Of a stretch of DNA of 64,000 bases, positions 47,444 to 60,324 are shown in pieces. The notes beneath the pieces are model-generated. The model had not been told where the DNA came from. It searched no databases and was given only the letters and a program-made list of their open reading frames with translations. Source of the stretch: Citrus sinensis (Eukaryota > Streptophyta > Magnoliopsida > Sapindales > Rutaceae). The position numbers were made by a program, and so were the translations under genes. Every line of letters begins with the position of its first letter. Within the stretch, counting starts at the first letter, position 1. The DNA is taken from the NCBI RefSeq assembly GCF_022201045.2, contig NC_068559.1, positions 24,435,501 to 24,499,500 of the forward strand, given 5' to 3'.

Positions 47444-48139
47444 GCGTAGTCGTTACTGTCTGCTGTTTGAACTTTTATTTTATTATCTGCTTTCCAAACT
47501 CTTCAATTAAAGCCCTCTCGCTGTCAGAGTTGTACGGTCACTCCTTGAGTTGACGGCGGAATTTTTTTAAGGATTTTACTATACACAATTGTTTACCATG
47601 GACATTTTTTATTTTTGCCCACAAGGTTTGGGATTGTTTCATTTCAGTCCTGATTGAGCACAAACCTCGATACCGAAAATAGGCGTCCTCTATTTCATAT
47701 TTTCAATTAATAAATTAAGGGCAAAAAAAGAATAATTGAGTGAATATTTGTTAGATTGAAGTAATAGTAAACAATAATTTCACAACTTTGTTTTTTTTTA
47801 TGTTTCCTTGTACCATCTTTCGCTTCTTATTTTCTCACCAATCAACTCAATTATCCTTTAGAGATATTTGAAACATTGTTACATAGTAATTTTTTAATTA
47901 ATTATTTACAATAAAGTACACAAACCATCCCCAATTAAGAACAAATTATTTGGGGATCAACAAGCGAGTGTAAAAAATAAGGCTATACAAACAAAAATTG
48001 GGACATGTATTTCGAATAAATTTTTAATAAGTTATCCCTACATTAATAATAAAATACAAATTAAAAGACAAGAAAACTAAACATCCCAATATAACATTCT
48101 ACATATATTTTTCACATACACGGTGAATTGGATTCAACA

Positions 48140-48410
48140 CAAAATACTATAAGTGATTTTAACACTCAATTATTGAGTGTGTGCATACAAAATGGGCTGT
48201 ATATATTCTTTTCCACAAGTCACTTCAATTCCCTTCAAACAAATGCAAAAATCAAAAAGTAATTTTAATACTCAATTATTAAGTGATTCCACACACACAC
48301 ATATAACATGGTATTATATTCTTTTCCACGTTCACACTTAAATTTCCTTCAACGCAAAAAAGTAAAAGTGATTTTAACACTCAATTATAGAGTGATTCCC
48401 CATATATTTA
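48140..48410. repeat. Diverged tandem repeat of about 110 bp
   Basis: Units share AGTGATTTTAACACTCAATT, TATTCTTTTCCAC and TTTCCTTCAACGCAAAA. Three copies are seen here and one more at about 53455-53550, on the other side of 5 kb of inserted repeats. Confidence 0.65.
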
Positions 48411-49320
48411 AAACATCCTTGTAGGTGCCGTATACCAAAGGCACTAAACTATGCGATGTGTCCATTTTTTCAAACAAAAGAAGTATTTTGAATAAATAAT
48501 AGTGTGTTCACTTTCCGAACTAGAGAATCAAAATCATTGACAGCGTTTACTTCGTAAAATATAATTACAAATCAGAATCGGGATCGTGAGGTCCACCACA
48601 ATTTGAAAATGAGGAATGAGAGACTCATTCCCAAGGAGTGAGTGGGAATGAGTTTCCCATTCCCATGATTGACCATTTTGCCCTCCTCCAAAATAAAAAA
48701 TGTATACTTTTTCCTCATTTATAATTAATTAATATATTAATATTATTAACAATAATTATTAATAACTATAGTTTTTGAATAAATAATAGCAATAATTAAT
48801 ATATTATTATTATAATTAATTCATATATCATTACTAATTAATGGAAAATTTACGAAAATAGCCACAATATTTTTACATTTTTTAAATTTAATCCCTTAAA
48901 CTTTTTTTTATCATAACTAGACAAATACTAATATTTTGGACCAAATTGCACTCCTCACTTTCAACAATTTTTTAAATAATGCCACTCTTACAATATTCAA
49001 CACTCTCAACAAACCTTAATACTCTCAATACCCTCAACAAACCTCAACACTCTCAATAAATCTCAACACTTTCAGCATAACAGAAGTATAAACTCATCAA
49101 TTTGACAGCATCTTAAAGGTTAGTCTATGTTATTACACAATATGAATTTTTAATGTATAAAGCCTAAGGTATAAGTTCAAAATTGATGTAGATTTTATTG
49201 TAAATGTTGTTATTCTTCATTTATAAAGTAAACAATTTGTTAAAGTACTTAGATTTGAGTTGAGAAATCAAAAAAATCATTGAAAACGGTAGAATCTTGA
49301 GTTATAAATGAAACCGAAGT

Positions 49321-49475
49321 TATGTGCGATAGGCTGAATTATGTGCGACAGGCTGCACGTTAGGTGCCTGTCGCACAAAAAAGTACAGTAGTATTTATGT
49401 GCAACAGATTCTTGTATGACAGGCACTTGTCGTCCAACTTGTTGCACATAATTCAGCCTGTCGTACAAAATTACA
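49321..49475. repeat. TGCGACA-type palindromes, MULE copy 2 end
   Basis: Several eroded motifs (TGTGCGACAGGC, GTGCCTGTCGCAC, GACAGGCACTTGTCG, CAGCCTGTCGTAC) match the palindromes of the first MULE. More occur at about 49640-49700 and 51750-51920. Confidence 0.75.
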
Positions 49476-49781
49476 GTACGTGTGATGGGTACTTTTTGGA
49501 GGTTATAACATGGGCTACATGTGTCCTTTTTAGCATATAATATACCGTTTCGAAGCTTGCAACGAGACGAATCAAACCACAACCTTTTTCTCCTGTCTCT
49601 CCCATAGCCAAACCAAACATTTATCTTAATTTAAGTGCGACAAACACATGTTACACATAAAGTTGCCCATCACACATATTCTTTGTTTGTGCGACATTCG
49701 ATAAAATGTTTCACATATTCACTTTATCATGTTTTGTAATGTGTACTCACATTTATTTTTAAAAATATTTTTCAAGTTTAA

Positions 49782-50720
49782 TGGATTTAGTTGTGCTTCA
49801 ATTATAGTTGGTGGGAGACATTAGCGAATAAGCGTATAGAGTATGTGAATGGTAATAATACAATTTTTTTTTTTGTTTGGAAAGATTGTTCGTTTGATTA
49901 ATTTTTGGCAAGAGTTTGTGAGGTTTTGTAGATAAATAGTAATAAATATAGTATCATGATGAAGACAACTTTGAGGTCTTGTAACACAATTTATTGCACA
50001 TGTTCACTACTCATTGACATATTTAATGACGAAATGGCCAATGTTGTATTACATAGGGCCTCTGATGTAGTCAATTATAGATGCATCCTTATATTTATTA
50101 CTACATCTCCTCGAGTTTGAAACCGAGATGTTAAGCCACTTATAGAAACTAAAACTTCTTTTAGAGCAAACGTCTTTGTCCTTAATATTACCACAAATGA
50201 TGTCGTTGCAGCAACGTTACTCTTCATTCCACGACAACAACGACACCATTGATAACAATAGTATTATGCTAGCAGATGTTGAAGAAGATGTGTTACCATT
50301 AATAACATCGTTAGAACAACATTACTCTTCCTTCCACAACAATGATTTCTGCAACAATAATGATCATATTGATGACATTGGCAACACATAAGCATATAAT
50401 GTTTTTGTAAAACCGTATAATAGTACAACAGACAATCATTTCAATAGCTCAACTCATGATAGGTATGTCGGTTGTTCTGATATTCCTATAAATAATGAAT
50501 TTGAGGGTCAATACGACATTTTTATTGATAATAGAGACAACCAACTGATTCCTCAAGTGGCCCATTTGAGAAGGAAGATAACAGTTGACCACCTCTTAAA
50601 TCTTACTCCAATTTTACTTTCAAACTTAGTTGCTCCAGACTTAGTTAGAAGTTGTAGTTCTGATGATGTTGGTTATTTTCGAAAAAGCAAATGTCTTCAA
50701 CTTTAAGATGTGAGAAATCT
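49782..50720 (+). pseudogene. MULE transposase N-terminal remnant
   Basis: Aligns by eye to the N-terminus of the first MULE's transposase: MDLVVLQL, RVCEW, then after frameshifts MMKTTLRS..., and the linker with SLQQRYSSFHDN, SLEQHYSSFHNNDF. Many stops. It breaks off before the zinc-binding and catalytic domains. Confidence 0.8.
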
Positions 50721-51067
50721 GCTTGTTTGTTTTCATGGTCCACTGCGATGGTATCTCATCAATCATTTTGAAAAGTCAAGCTTACAACAAGCAAAGTTAA
50801 AAAATAATTAAAAAAAATAACTTTGTGAATTATTCATAAGTACAAAACTTACTAACTTTGATATATATTTTTTTACCAACCCACTTGAACCCTATGATTG
50901 AAGGCATAAAGATTGTGTTTCTTAATATTATGAGAAGAAATTTTCAAGGCTCCTTCTTAAATTTATTGGCTTTTTTATTCAATACATTGTCAGTATTGTC
51001 ATATATCATTTTGCCATGATAAACGATCACATAGATAACTTCGAATGGTCTATACCATTAACATAAT

Positions 51068-51659
51068 TCATTATCTAAAAATCAGCTTGTCTATTATCTT
51101 TTCTCTTATTCAGTATCCTATATGCAAAGTAATACAATGCGATTTTTAGGGCATCAATGTGCTCCATAGCACGAAAGTTCAAAGCGCAAAATCTAGCGTC
51201 TAATTTTTTTAGATTCAAGTCTTTAGACCTACCACCAAAGTACTTATCAAACATCCTATGATGCGCCTTCATATTTTTTAGTAAGACATTCAGACCATTG
51301 GAAAGCCTTGTAATTAGGCACCACTCTCCAATCGATAAACGTATCAAGTGTTCTCTAATTTGAAATCATAATTGATTTTCATTGACTTCTTTATGTGCTA
51401 TTTGCCTAAGCAATAGGTTGTGGATTATAACACAACTGAATGCATAGCTATCCAAATCCATAGCGTGCCAAAAAATATCACTTTTGAACAACAACAACTG
51501 TCTGCACCATAGCTTACGCCGGATAGTTTTCACAACTATTTTAAATTTTGATGTCTTTATAATATGGCACGAGAAATGATCATTTAAGCATAACTTTATT
51601 ACGCCTGACTTCTTCTTAGGTTCGGGTGGATTACGCTTTGCTAACTTAGTTTTCGCCAT
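51068..51659 (-). pseudogene. DUF1985 remnant of the second MULE
   Basis: Reading from 51659 gives a Lys-rich start, then CVIIHNLLLRQIAHKE. After a stop near 51360 it gives HLIRLSIGEWCLITRLS and HIDALKIALYYFAYRILNKR, matching the DUF1985 domain encoded at 18962-19720. No Ulp1 domain follows. Confidence 0.85.
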
Positions 51660-52926
51660 CTATATGAAATAACAATAATATAAAATAAAAAGTATTTATG
51701 AAAAAATAAAAATGGTCATGTGTTTTGGAAACAGATTGTATAAAAAAATTGGTGTGACAGGCACATGTCACACTAATTTTTGTAAGACGGGCACCTGTTG
51801 CATAATAAATCAGATTTGATTTAGTGTGATGGCTCGCCTCTCACACAAAAATGTCAATGGTGTGATGGGCTTCGTGCGATGGGTGATGCCCATCATGTGA
51901 ATCTTCGCACGATGGGTAGCACCCATTACATGAAGTTCCTAGCAACGCACCAACAACACCAATAACCTCCTCCACCACCACTAACAACACCAATAAATAC
52001 TTAATCCTCCAGCACCGCCACCACCAACAAAACATATAGCAATAGCAACATACAACCACAACACAATGCAAGAATAAAATAAAGCATATATTTGAAGTTG
52101 CTAACCTAGAGTTTTTGAACTTTAATTGTTGATTTTGGGAATCTTGATTGCTATTGGACGTGATTTCAGTGGGATTGGTGTTGTTGGACGTGATTTCGGT
52201 GAGATTGACCACTGATGATGGACTTCGATGTTGCTCTAAGGCACCGGCAGTAGGTGAGAGATTTCGGTGAGAGAGAGATTTTAGTGAGCTTGGGTGAGAA
52301 TGACAGTGGTAATTTGGCCCAAAAATTTGGGGTTTGGCTAGTTTTGATAGAAAAAAACTTGTGTGACTATTTTTGTAATTTGCTAAACTTCTGTGGTTAT
52401 TTTTGTAAATTTTCCTTAATTAATTAATACAATTATTACTATTAATTAATATATTATCAATAATTATTAATAATTATATTTTTTGAATAAATAATCACAA
52501 TAATTAATATTATTATAATAATTAAATAATATACTATTATAATAATTATTAATAATTAATTTATATATTATTATTAGTTAATTAATATGATTATTACTAT
52601 TAAATAATATATTAATATATTATTAACAATAATATCTTAATAATGATAGTTCTTGAATAAATAATCACTATAATTAAATTATAGAATAATAATTATGACC
52701 ATAATTCATTAAGTATTTTTTTTGTAATTTGTTACAATCTAACTCATTCTGATTCCGATTAAAAAATAATGTAAAAATATTAATAACAATCCAACTCATT
52801 TCACTTTTGATTCCTACAGTTCAAATAAATAACTTATTCTGATTCTCATTTCCTATTTTCATTCCAGTCCATTCACATTCATACTCATTTTGATTTCAGT
52901 TCATTCCAATTTTAGTTTAGTAAACG

Positions 52927-53454
52927 CAACATAACACCCAAACTATTTCAAGGGAATAACGCTTAATGAAAAACTATCTTGAAGCTCACAAAGATGGCAA
53001 GATGGGGGAATTAGTTCTGTAATCCATTAATTCAAGGAAATCATACCCAAAAGTTATAATGACAGGAAAATATGCACGTGCGGAATAATTTTCCTACGAA
53101 TCAAATTCACCTCCATGTGTACAAAAATAATAAGTGACATATGTCATTAGGTTGAGGGCTCAAAGTAAAACCCTAAATCCACATTATTTATTATCTATAA
53201 ATAGAGACCCATCTCTAAGAGAAAAATGACTTTGGCCTCTAAGAACATTGTTCTCTCTTAAAGAAAGAAAAACTTAGTATTCTTCATTCTTTTTCTTTTC
53301 TTAAATCTTAATCAAACACTAACTTGGGCGTTAGAGTGCCTTTTTCAGGTTCCCACCTCACCGAATTCAAGATCAACAAGCGTTACAAGTTCTCTACAAA
53401 TCACAAGTTCTCTACAAATCAAAAATACGTGTGAAGATAAATTTCAACCTCTTC
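52927..53454 (+). mobile_element. Probable solo-LTR or LTR remnant
   Basis: A TATA-like TCTATAAATAGAGACC (about 53194-53209), then a leader-like stretch to GGGCGTTAGAGTGCCTTTTT and a duplicated CACAAGTTCTCTACAAATC. This is the usual look of a plant LTR promoter and R region. No internal domain, and exact ends or target duplication not found. Confidence 0.35.
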
Positions 53455-54744
53455 AATACTATATTTCTTCTTTTCCACATACACACTTAAATTACCTTCA
53501 ACACAAAAAAACTAAAAGTGAATTTAACACTCTATTATTGAGTGACTCCTTTCATTGGAGAATTAAATTATCATAAATATGAAGAAGTGGTAAAGTACAT
53601 TGGAGTTTGGACTAGCTACCCAATTATTGTTATTATTATTATTATTATTATTATTCATTAACTCACACACTTGAACTAGGTGCTGGCTGAACCTTTGAAA
53701 AACCTTTTTACCACTTGAACAAGACACTGGCCTCAACCAATTTTTATTATTTATTTATTTTTTTTCAAAAGGAACTGTATAATCAGTGCTAGTTATCTGA
53801 CGAAGAATTTGGGGCCTACATAGTTTGGATCCATGGTTGCTTCTATCAACTAACACCAATTCTCCGTAAAACTCTGGCACCCATGCATGTGACATTGTCG
53901 TTATTAACGGACATGGTCACCCATCTGTTTTTTAATTTTATTCATTAAATATCTTTTTAATTTGTATAGCAAATTTTGTATAGTAAATAGTGATTCAATT
54001 TTTTTTCTTTTTCACCGTGATGAATTATTTTCACTCTCAATGACATCGTTTCCAACTATGCTGCACTTAATTAATTGCACCTTTGAATAAAAAAAAAATT
54101 TATTATTGAGCTGATGACTAATATTTTGATCCATGTAAGTTAGATCAGTTACACGGTGGAGTACTTTTAAAGTTTTAATGATGGTATAATTATTAAAATA
54201 AATATTAAATTTACACTTATTATTATAATTTAATAATTATCATCAATGCTTCATCGTGAAGCTGATTCAACTTAGCTATTGCCATCTTATTATTCTCTCA
54301 AAGTAAATTAAACAAACCGAGGGGCAAAGCAGAGGCCGGGGGGAGGGGGCAGCCGGAAAGGATAGTTCCGGAGATGCTAAAAAAGAAAAGAAGAAACGGG
54401 AGCGTGGGTTACGGATAGGAGAGAACCACTTGTGATAGACTCAATCCAATGAATCTGAAAAACTAGAGTATAGTAGGGCGTTTGAGAGAACCATGTAATA
54501 GGAATTCGTCAAATTGACCTCATAATTTCGGGAGAAGGGGTGCCCTCCTATCTTTTAGTTGGGAAAGCGGCACGTGGCAAGGAGCAGCAACCATTTATTA
54601 AAAACACTGGATTGCTAAGTCGTAACACAGTGCATAGAGTTTGACACTTGCCTGGTGCTGGAAAGTCAAAAAAGGACAAATGCTACAAGCTTTAAATGGA
54701 AACGCTCTAAAGTATAAACAGTGTCATAACCCCAATAATTTGTT
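53455..54744. other. Intergenic with repeat copy and a GC-richer block
   Basis: Starts with a fourth copy of the 110-bp repeat (to about 53550), then an ATT microsatellite (53626-53654). A block richer in G and C at about 54315-54680 has a G-box-like CACGTGGC at about 54571. No ORF. Confidence 0.5.
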
Positions 54745-54750
54745 TGTGTG

Positions 54751-55200
54751 AGACCATTGGCGCCCTCTTAACACCCCCTTAACATCCTTTTTTTTTTTTA
54801 TTGACCCTATTAAAATATTTTTAAAAATTATAAATTCTTTTAACACTTAAAAAAATACCATTAATTAAAACTTATTTAGTTTAATCCCATCCTTTAATTT
54901 TTATTCATTTTATTAGTAAACCTCATTTCAACAACGAAGTTTCTTGGATTAAAAAAAAAGCAACGAATTTTCTTCTTTCTATTACAACCACCAATGGTAA
55001 ATTCCTTAACTAAAAAATTAGAGAAAAAAAAACCTTTTGAATTTCTAAAATTGTTAATTTTTTTAACGATAAAAATTATTTGACTTTTGAGTGGAGGTTA
55101 ACTAGAAATTGTCCTATAATGTGATTTTAATAGATGTTAAAATTGTAAAATAGTTAATGGGGTTTTAAGAGGTATTTGGAGGGGTGCCAATAGTCCCACT
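54751..55200. mobile_element. Short TIR element (MITE), about 0.45 kb
   Basis: The left end TGAGACCATTGGCGCCCTCT and the right end read backwards, TGGGACTATTGGCACCCCTC, match. Both run on into CTTAA/AACACCCCCTTAAC-type sequence. Coding-free and AT-rich inside. No target duplication identified. Confidence 0.55.
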
Positions 55201-58200
55201 CATCTTTTTCTCATTTTTTAAATTTGAGTTTAAGTCTTTCTATGTGAATTTTAATATCGATTTTCTTAAAATATTTAGATTTAAATTCCTTATGTTCCAA
55301 TAAATCTCAATAAATTATTTTGTAATTTAGAAAATTATCTCCTCTCTCAAATATAAGAAATTAAAAATTCGATGGTGCCAATTACTTAATTTGGCTTTAT
55401 TTCTTCCTGAATATATAGCAATATAAATTCCAAATTATATGTTACAAGTTACAACAGAACTGATAAAGCAAACCCCCAGCCTCCCCCTCCAAAAAAAAAA
55501 GAAAAAAGAAAAAAAAATCATTTAAGAAATAAATTAATAGAAATAACTTTACCTCATAACATTCGTAGTAAACAGAGTCTATTTTTATACTTTATATTTT
55601 TAAGCATTGAACTACAAATTGTCGAAGGCATGAAGGACATGATCCACCATTCTAGTTTCGTAACTTTCGTTTAGTTCCATGTTTAACGATTTTTGAAGTA
55701 GTTTGAACTTCGAACTTTCTGTATGTGCTCTTTAGTGGTTTTGCAAATGTCATTGACTCTTCTTCTTCTTCTTGTTACTGGCAAAATTTAAGTAGTCATA
55801 CTAAATTACAAAAGACACATGGTCTATTTTTGTCAGATAGTTAGGACCAAAGTTCATTTTCTAAAAGGTTATCTTCTCCAAAATTATCATCTAATCTACC
55901 CAGCTCGCTTTAAATTTAAATTTATATCTACTAACTTGTGTCCTGTATTTTAAAGATTTTGTGTTATATGTGTATTTATAATATATGATTCGAATTAAAT
56001 TAAGGCTCCAACTTAGATTTTTGGTTGAAATACTATAAACAACTTACTTTCGTAAATTTTGATAAAAATGATGTTTGATAAATTTTTAAAAAACAACTTA
56101 TTTCATAAGTTTTTGCATTTTCAGAGTAAGATTCAAAAGCAAGAAAGGGAATTTTTTTTTATAAGGATCTTATTCAATATGCACCTTGTCTTTTTAAAGT
56201 TCTTGGTATAATCTTATTATTTTAACAAAAAGACAATAATGTCTTAGTTTTCCATAAACCCTATTATATACATAAAATGCAATTTAAACTTATGTTTATT
56301 TTGGTCATAACTAAATGAAATTTTCATAATAAAATTTACCGAACTTTTATACTCGACTTTTCGAACTCACAGTAATCACAATAACGCAATTTATCAAACA
56401 TAAAAATATTTTTTTAGTCAACTAGTAGAAGCAGCTTATTTCATTAGTTACCACAATTTCAAACTAACCCTAAACATACATCTTTCTTTAATAATATCCA
56501 TATCTTCACTAAATTCAAATCTATGCCTCTTAAAAATTATTTCAAGGGAGATTAAACTTTTAATATCTTATTTTCTAAAAGAGAAAGAGAAGTTATCATA
56601 AGAAAAAAAAAAGAAAAAAAAAAGAGTCAAGTTATTGTAAGATAGCTTTTATTTTAGAACAGTTCACAACACTGTATAATACAACATAGGGCCGAAAATT
56701 ATCCCATAAGAATCATTTTTCGAACAAGTTTGATCTTTACAGTTTTCACTTTTGTATCTTGTTCACAAGACAACTTGGGAAATGAGATGTGACAGGACTG
56801 TTAGGGGCTAAAATTAAATTCCCATTTACATGCCAGCAATAGTGTAAAAAGAAAAAGAAAAAATAATAATTGATGTTTCAACAAACTACCAGTTTTATCG
56901 AAAAAGAAAACAAAATAAACAAACTACTATTGAAATGAGGGAGGTCCTAAGTTACGTTGAGCGTAACATGCGTCTCTCACAACAACAGTGACCGCTCAAC
57001 GTAACTTAGCGCCAACCCTGAAATGAAGATCAATTTCTGAATATGGGGACCTAGTGATAACAAATGCAAGTGACACCCGAGCCAGTGATGTCAATTCTCA
57101 ATTCCATCAACTAAAACACAAACTTTGAAACAATTGGGGTCCTTTATGCTCTTTGCTAATAGGTTAATGGATAGGGAAAGGTTGGGGCCTAAGCACATCA
57201 ATGTCACACCACACCCATTGTCCCCATCACATTGGTATCTTAAAGGAATAACTTATCTTTGTATCGTGAGGATTGCTTCAGCTTCCACCACATAAATTTC
57301 TTTCACTATTCTTATTCCTCCTCATTGGACCGGAAGAATCACGATAATGTTTCGTCAATGCGTCAATCAAATATTACCTCGCATTTATGGACCATGAGTC
57401 ATCAAAATATACCTTCAACGGCATATACATGGCCTCCGAGTTAAAGTTGCAGAAGAAACAGTAGTTATTTCAACAACATCATTATTATCATTATTTTTTT
57501 AAAAGTATTATTATCATTATTATTATTATTATTATTCATGGGTTTTTAATTAGACAATTGTTTTTAAGGAAAAATAAAAAAGACCTGAGAATAGTTGATG
57601 ATACCGTGTCCGACTGTCCGACCAGTCACTGGCTATAATGACTCTTACAGTGCAGGCTTTATCGGCCACTATGGTGGACCTCTGTGAAGTCTCGTCAATC
57701 AATCTTAACAGCTAATAATCTATGTCCTAGGATAATCGGGAACCCAGAAAAAATCACATAAAATAAAATAAAACATAATAATCGCAAATGAAGTAAAATT
57801 TATTATTATTTTTTCAATATCAAGTTTTAAGTACGGCCACTTAATCTCAGTTTGGTATAAGTTTTTAATTAAAATTATTTAAGTAAAATTTTTATTATTA
57901 AAATTTTACAAATAGAGCTTTTGCAAAAAAAAAAAATGTAATTGTTTGGTTGTTAATGATAATTTTTATTAAAAATTATAAAATTATTTTAATAGACAAG
58001 TTATTTAAAGTTCTATTATGAAAAAATAAAATAAAATAAAATAATGAAATAAAGAAAAGATATTTTAAACATTTAATATTTTAAAAAATTTCAACTTTTA
58101 CTCTCAAAAACCTAAAATTTAAGCTTTACTAATAAATGTGAAATAACTTATTTAATCTTTAAAAGTTCTACTAAGAAAACAACCAAACAATAACAAAAAA

Positions 58201-60324
58201 TGTTAAAAGAGTTTATGGGATTAAATAAGTACTTATAATCATTAGATAAGTCATGGCAAACAGACACTTAGCTTTAGTTGGCTCTCTATATCCTTATCCG
58301 CGGTAAACCTTACGAAAAAGCAATGGAATAATTTAGGTGCGTTGGATGAAAAATTCGGATTAAATCATGATTTTATTTAAAAGGATAATTATTTAATTTT
58401 GTTCTAAATTAGTTGTGAAGAGAAGTTATTTTGATTTAAGATGACGTGGAAACATAAAAGATTAAAATTAACCCGACAGTGAATGACTAACTTTGTATAA
58501 CTTTGGTTCGTTTGATTTATGACGATATGGAAACATATGCGCTTATGAGATTAAATAAATGCTTATAACTATTATATAAACCATACCAAACAAGTACTAA
58601 TAAACTAAGAGAAACAAAGTTTCTAAAAAATAAAAATATTAATTAATTTAAATGAACAAAACTTGGATGTTAGTCCTTTTTATACTATTTTGAATATCAC
58701 AAATTTACCAAAATAAGCAAACCAATAATATTATTTTATAATAAAATCCTCTTAGTCTATATAAGAGAAAAAAATGACACCCAAATTCGATACTTAAACA
58801 AATGATAAAATCTTGAAAAAAATAAGAAAAAAAAGAAAATAATTTAAAAACAGAACGGCAATAGTAATTTTAGGTCTAGTTAATCTGATCTTAAGTTTCA
58901 AAATAGTGTATTAAATGCGTAAAACAGACATTTAGCTAAAAGGTATCTATTCATTCTACACAACCATTCTACGTCAACTTATAAATAAAATCAGTTCATT
59001 CATTAATTGAATAGTCTATTCTTTCAAGTTGCACACAATAAACATCCTGAACAGAATCTCCAACGAGATTTGATCTTAAAATTAATCATGATGAAAAAAA
59101 AATTGATTCAATTCAATTCTCAAATTCGTACTAATAAAAAAAAAAATCTGATTCACAATTAGCCGGCCGACAGAGAACTCCTACTTTACAAGAATAGCTA
59201 GAAATGCCTCCTATTTGATAAGCACAGATGATGTTGAATTGCCTCCTTTACGGGGGTCCATGGAAGACGTGATATGCAGGGTAAGAATTTCAAAATTTTA
59301 TTTATTTTTATTTATTTTATTGTTTAACTTAAGGAGAATTCAATACTTATCCTACCTATGTAAATCTGGTCTTTTTATTTATGGAAGCGGGTCTTTTTTT
59401 TTTTTTTTATCTATGTAAGCAGATTTGAACTCTGATTTTTTTTTTTTCAACATAAAAAATTTCATCATCTAAACTAGATAACACCCACTATTAAGACCTT
59501 AAAAAAAAATGTTGCTCCTATACATTTTTTCCCTTCCTTTTGAAACAATGTTCTAGTCTTCTAGAGTCAACATAATACTACCGCACCACACTTCCAGAAT
59601 ATCTACTTCCAGGGAGAACGCTTTGGTATGATGAGTTTCATCTTTCTAACCTTCAATTTCATAAAATGAAACATCAGCTCCTGCACACGTTATATAATTT
59701 TCGAATAAAAGCGAAAACTTTTAGCTTGATGAAGCGTTGTCAGAGATGTGTAACACGAACACGAGGGGACATGCACACACGACGTAACACATCATCGATT
59801 GTTCCATAAGTTGAAGTCCACCAATAACCAGAAGTAGGTCAATTCATAAATATTTTTGTGGGCACTGCATCAAATTAACGGAGACAATGGAGAGAAGAGC
59901 GGATTTTGGATTAAGATAATACAATATGAGTGTTGTCGCTGCCCACTTTTATTTGATCCACTAAAATAACATCCCAACACAACACAAATTCCCTTTGTGG
60001 AATGTGGCTCCCCAATAAAGAGCAGAGACCAAATTCTCGTCAAACAATTAATTGACTTATTGCATAACACACAGAAATCATTTTACAGAATATTGAACAG
60101 TGCCTTCATGAATATACAGCTTACAGTTTATTAGAATTTAGAAGCATGGATCAAATTTAACATATGATTCATCAGCACTTAATAAAATAGCATTGCCCCA
60201 ATCTTCAATCAGGTTGGTTATACGATAACTTCAGCTACAAATACAGTAGCCCACGACTTATTCTCTGATCTGTTGCCAGTTCCACACTAAAAATTGTTGA
60301 TGCATGTTTCCGGATGTTGATAGC
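55201..60324. other. Long intergenic region downstream of the SEP gene
   Basis: AT-rich, no protein-coding exon found. It contains a perfect inverted repeat (56947-57009), ATT microsatellites (about 57478-57538), a possible hAT-type MITE with eroded ends (about 57845-58265), and the plus reading 57259-57444, which I do not recognise. Confidence 0.45.
56947..57009. repeat. Perfect 17-bp inverted repeat with 29-bp loop
   Basis: CTAAGTTACGTTGAGCG (56947-56963) and CGCTCAACGTAACTTAG (56993-57009) are exact reverse complements. The left arm and loop start also contain a nested GTTACG/CGTAAC pair. It would form a stable hairpin. Confidence 0.92.

Larger units (their letters stand above)
47062..48543. 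other. Proximal promoter and upstream of the AP1-like gene
   Basis: Contains a CT-rich leader (about 47085-47160), the 31-bp CCAAT repeat, AT-rich sequence, and a diverged repeat of about 110 bp (48140-48410). No other gene found. Confidence 0.5.
48834..52424. mobile_element. Degenerate second MULE copy, deletion derivative
   Basis: Element 48843-52415 (3573 bp). It starts GGAAAATTTACGAAAATAGC and ends, read backwards, GGAAAATTTACAAAAATAAC. This is the terminus of the 18.4-25.6 kb element in opposite orientation. Flanking 9-mers are CTAATTAAT (48834-48842) and TTAATTAAT (52416-52424), 8/9. It keeps only an eroded transposase N-terminus and a DUF1985 fragment; the catalytic transposase core and the protease are gone. 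Confidence 0.85.
48544..52926. mobile_element. Possible older TIR element hosting the second MULE
   Basis: The ends CGTTTACTTCGTAAAA (48544) and, read backwards from 52926, CGTTTACTAAACTAAAATTG resemble each other. GGAATGAG-type sequence lies inside both. Long AT repeats (AATAATTAATATATTATTA, TTTTTGAATAAATAATC) flank the MULE on both sides. No coding sequence of its own and no clear target duplication. Confidence 0.35.

Noticed and set aside
49277-49582. 101-codon minus-strand reading in MULE copy 2
   Set aside because: Spans the TGCGACA palindromes and matches no domain of the related intact element.
51841-52212. Cys/Trp/Val-rich minus-strand reading of 123 codons
   Set aside because: Low-complexity product of a CCACCA-type repeat in the subterminal part of MULE copy 2; no family resemblance.
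57845-58265. Possible hAT-type MITE
   Set aside because: The ends only loosely resemble each other and no target duplication was found, so it is mentioned under the intergenic entry and not called.
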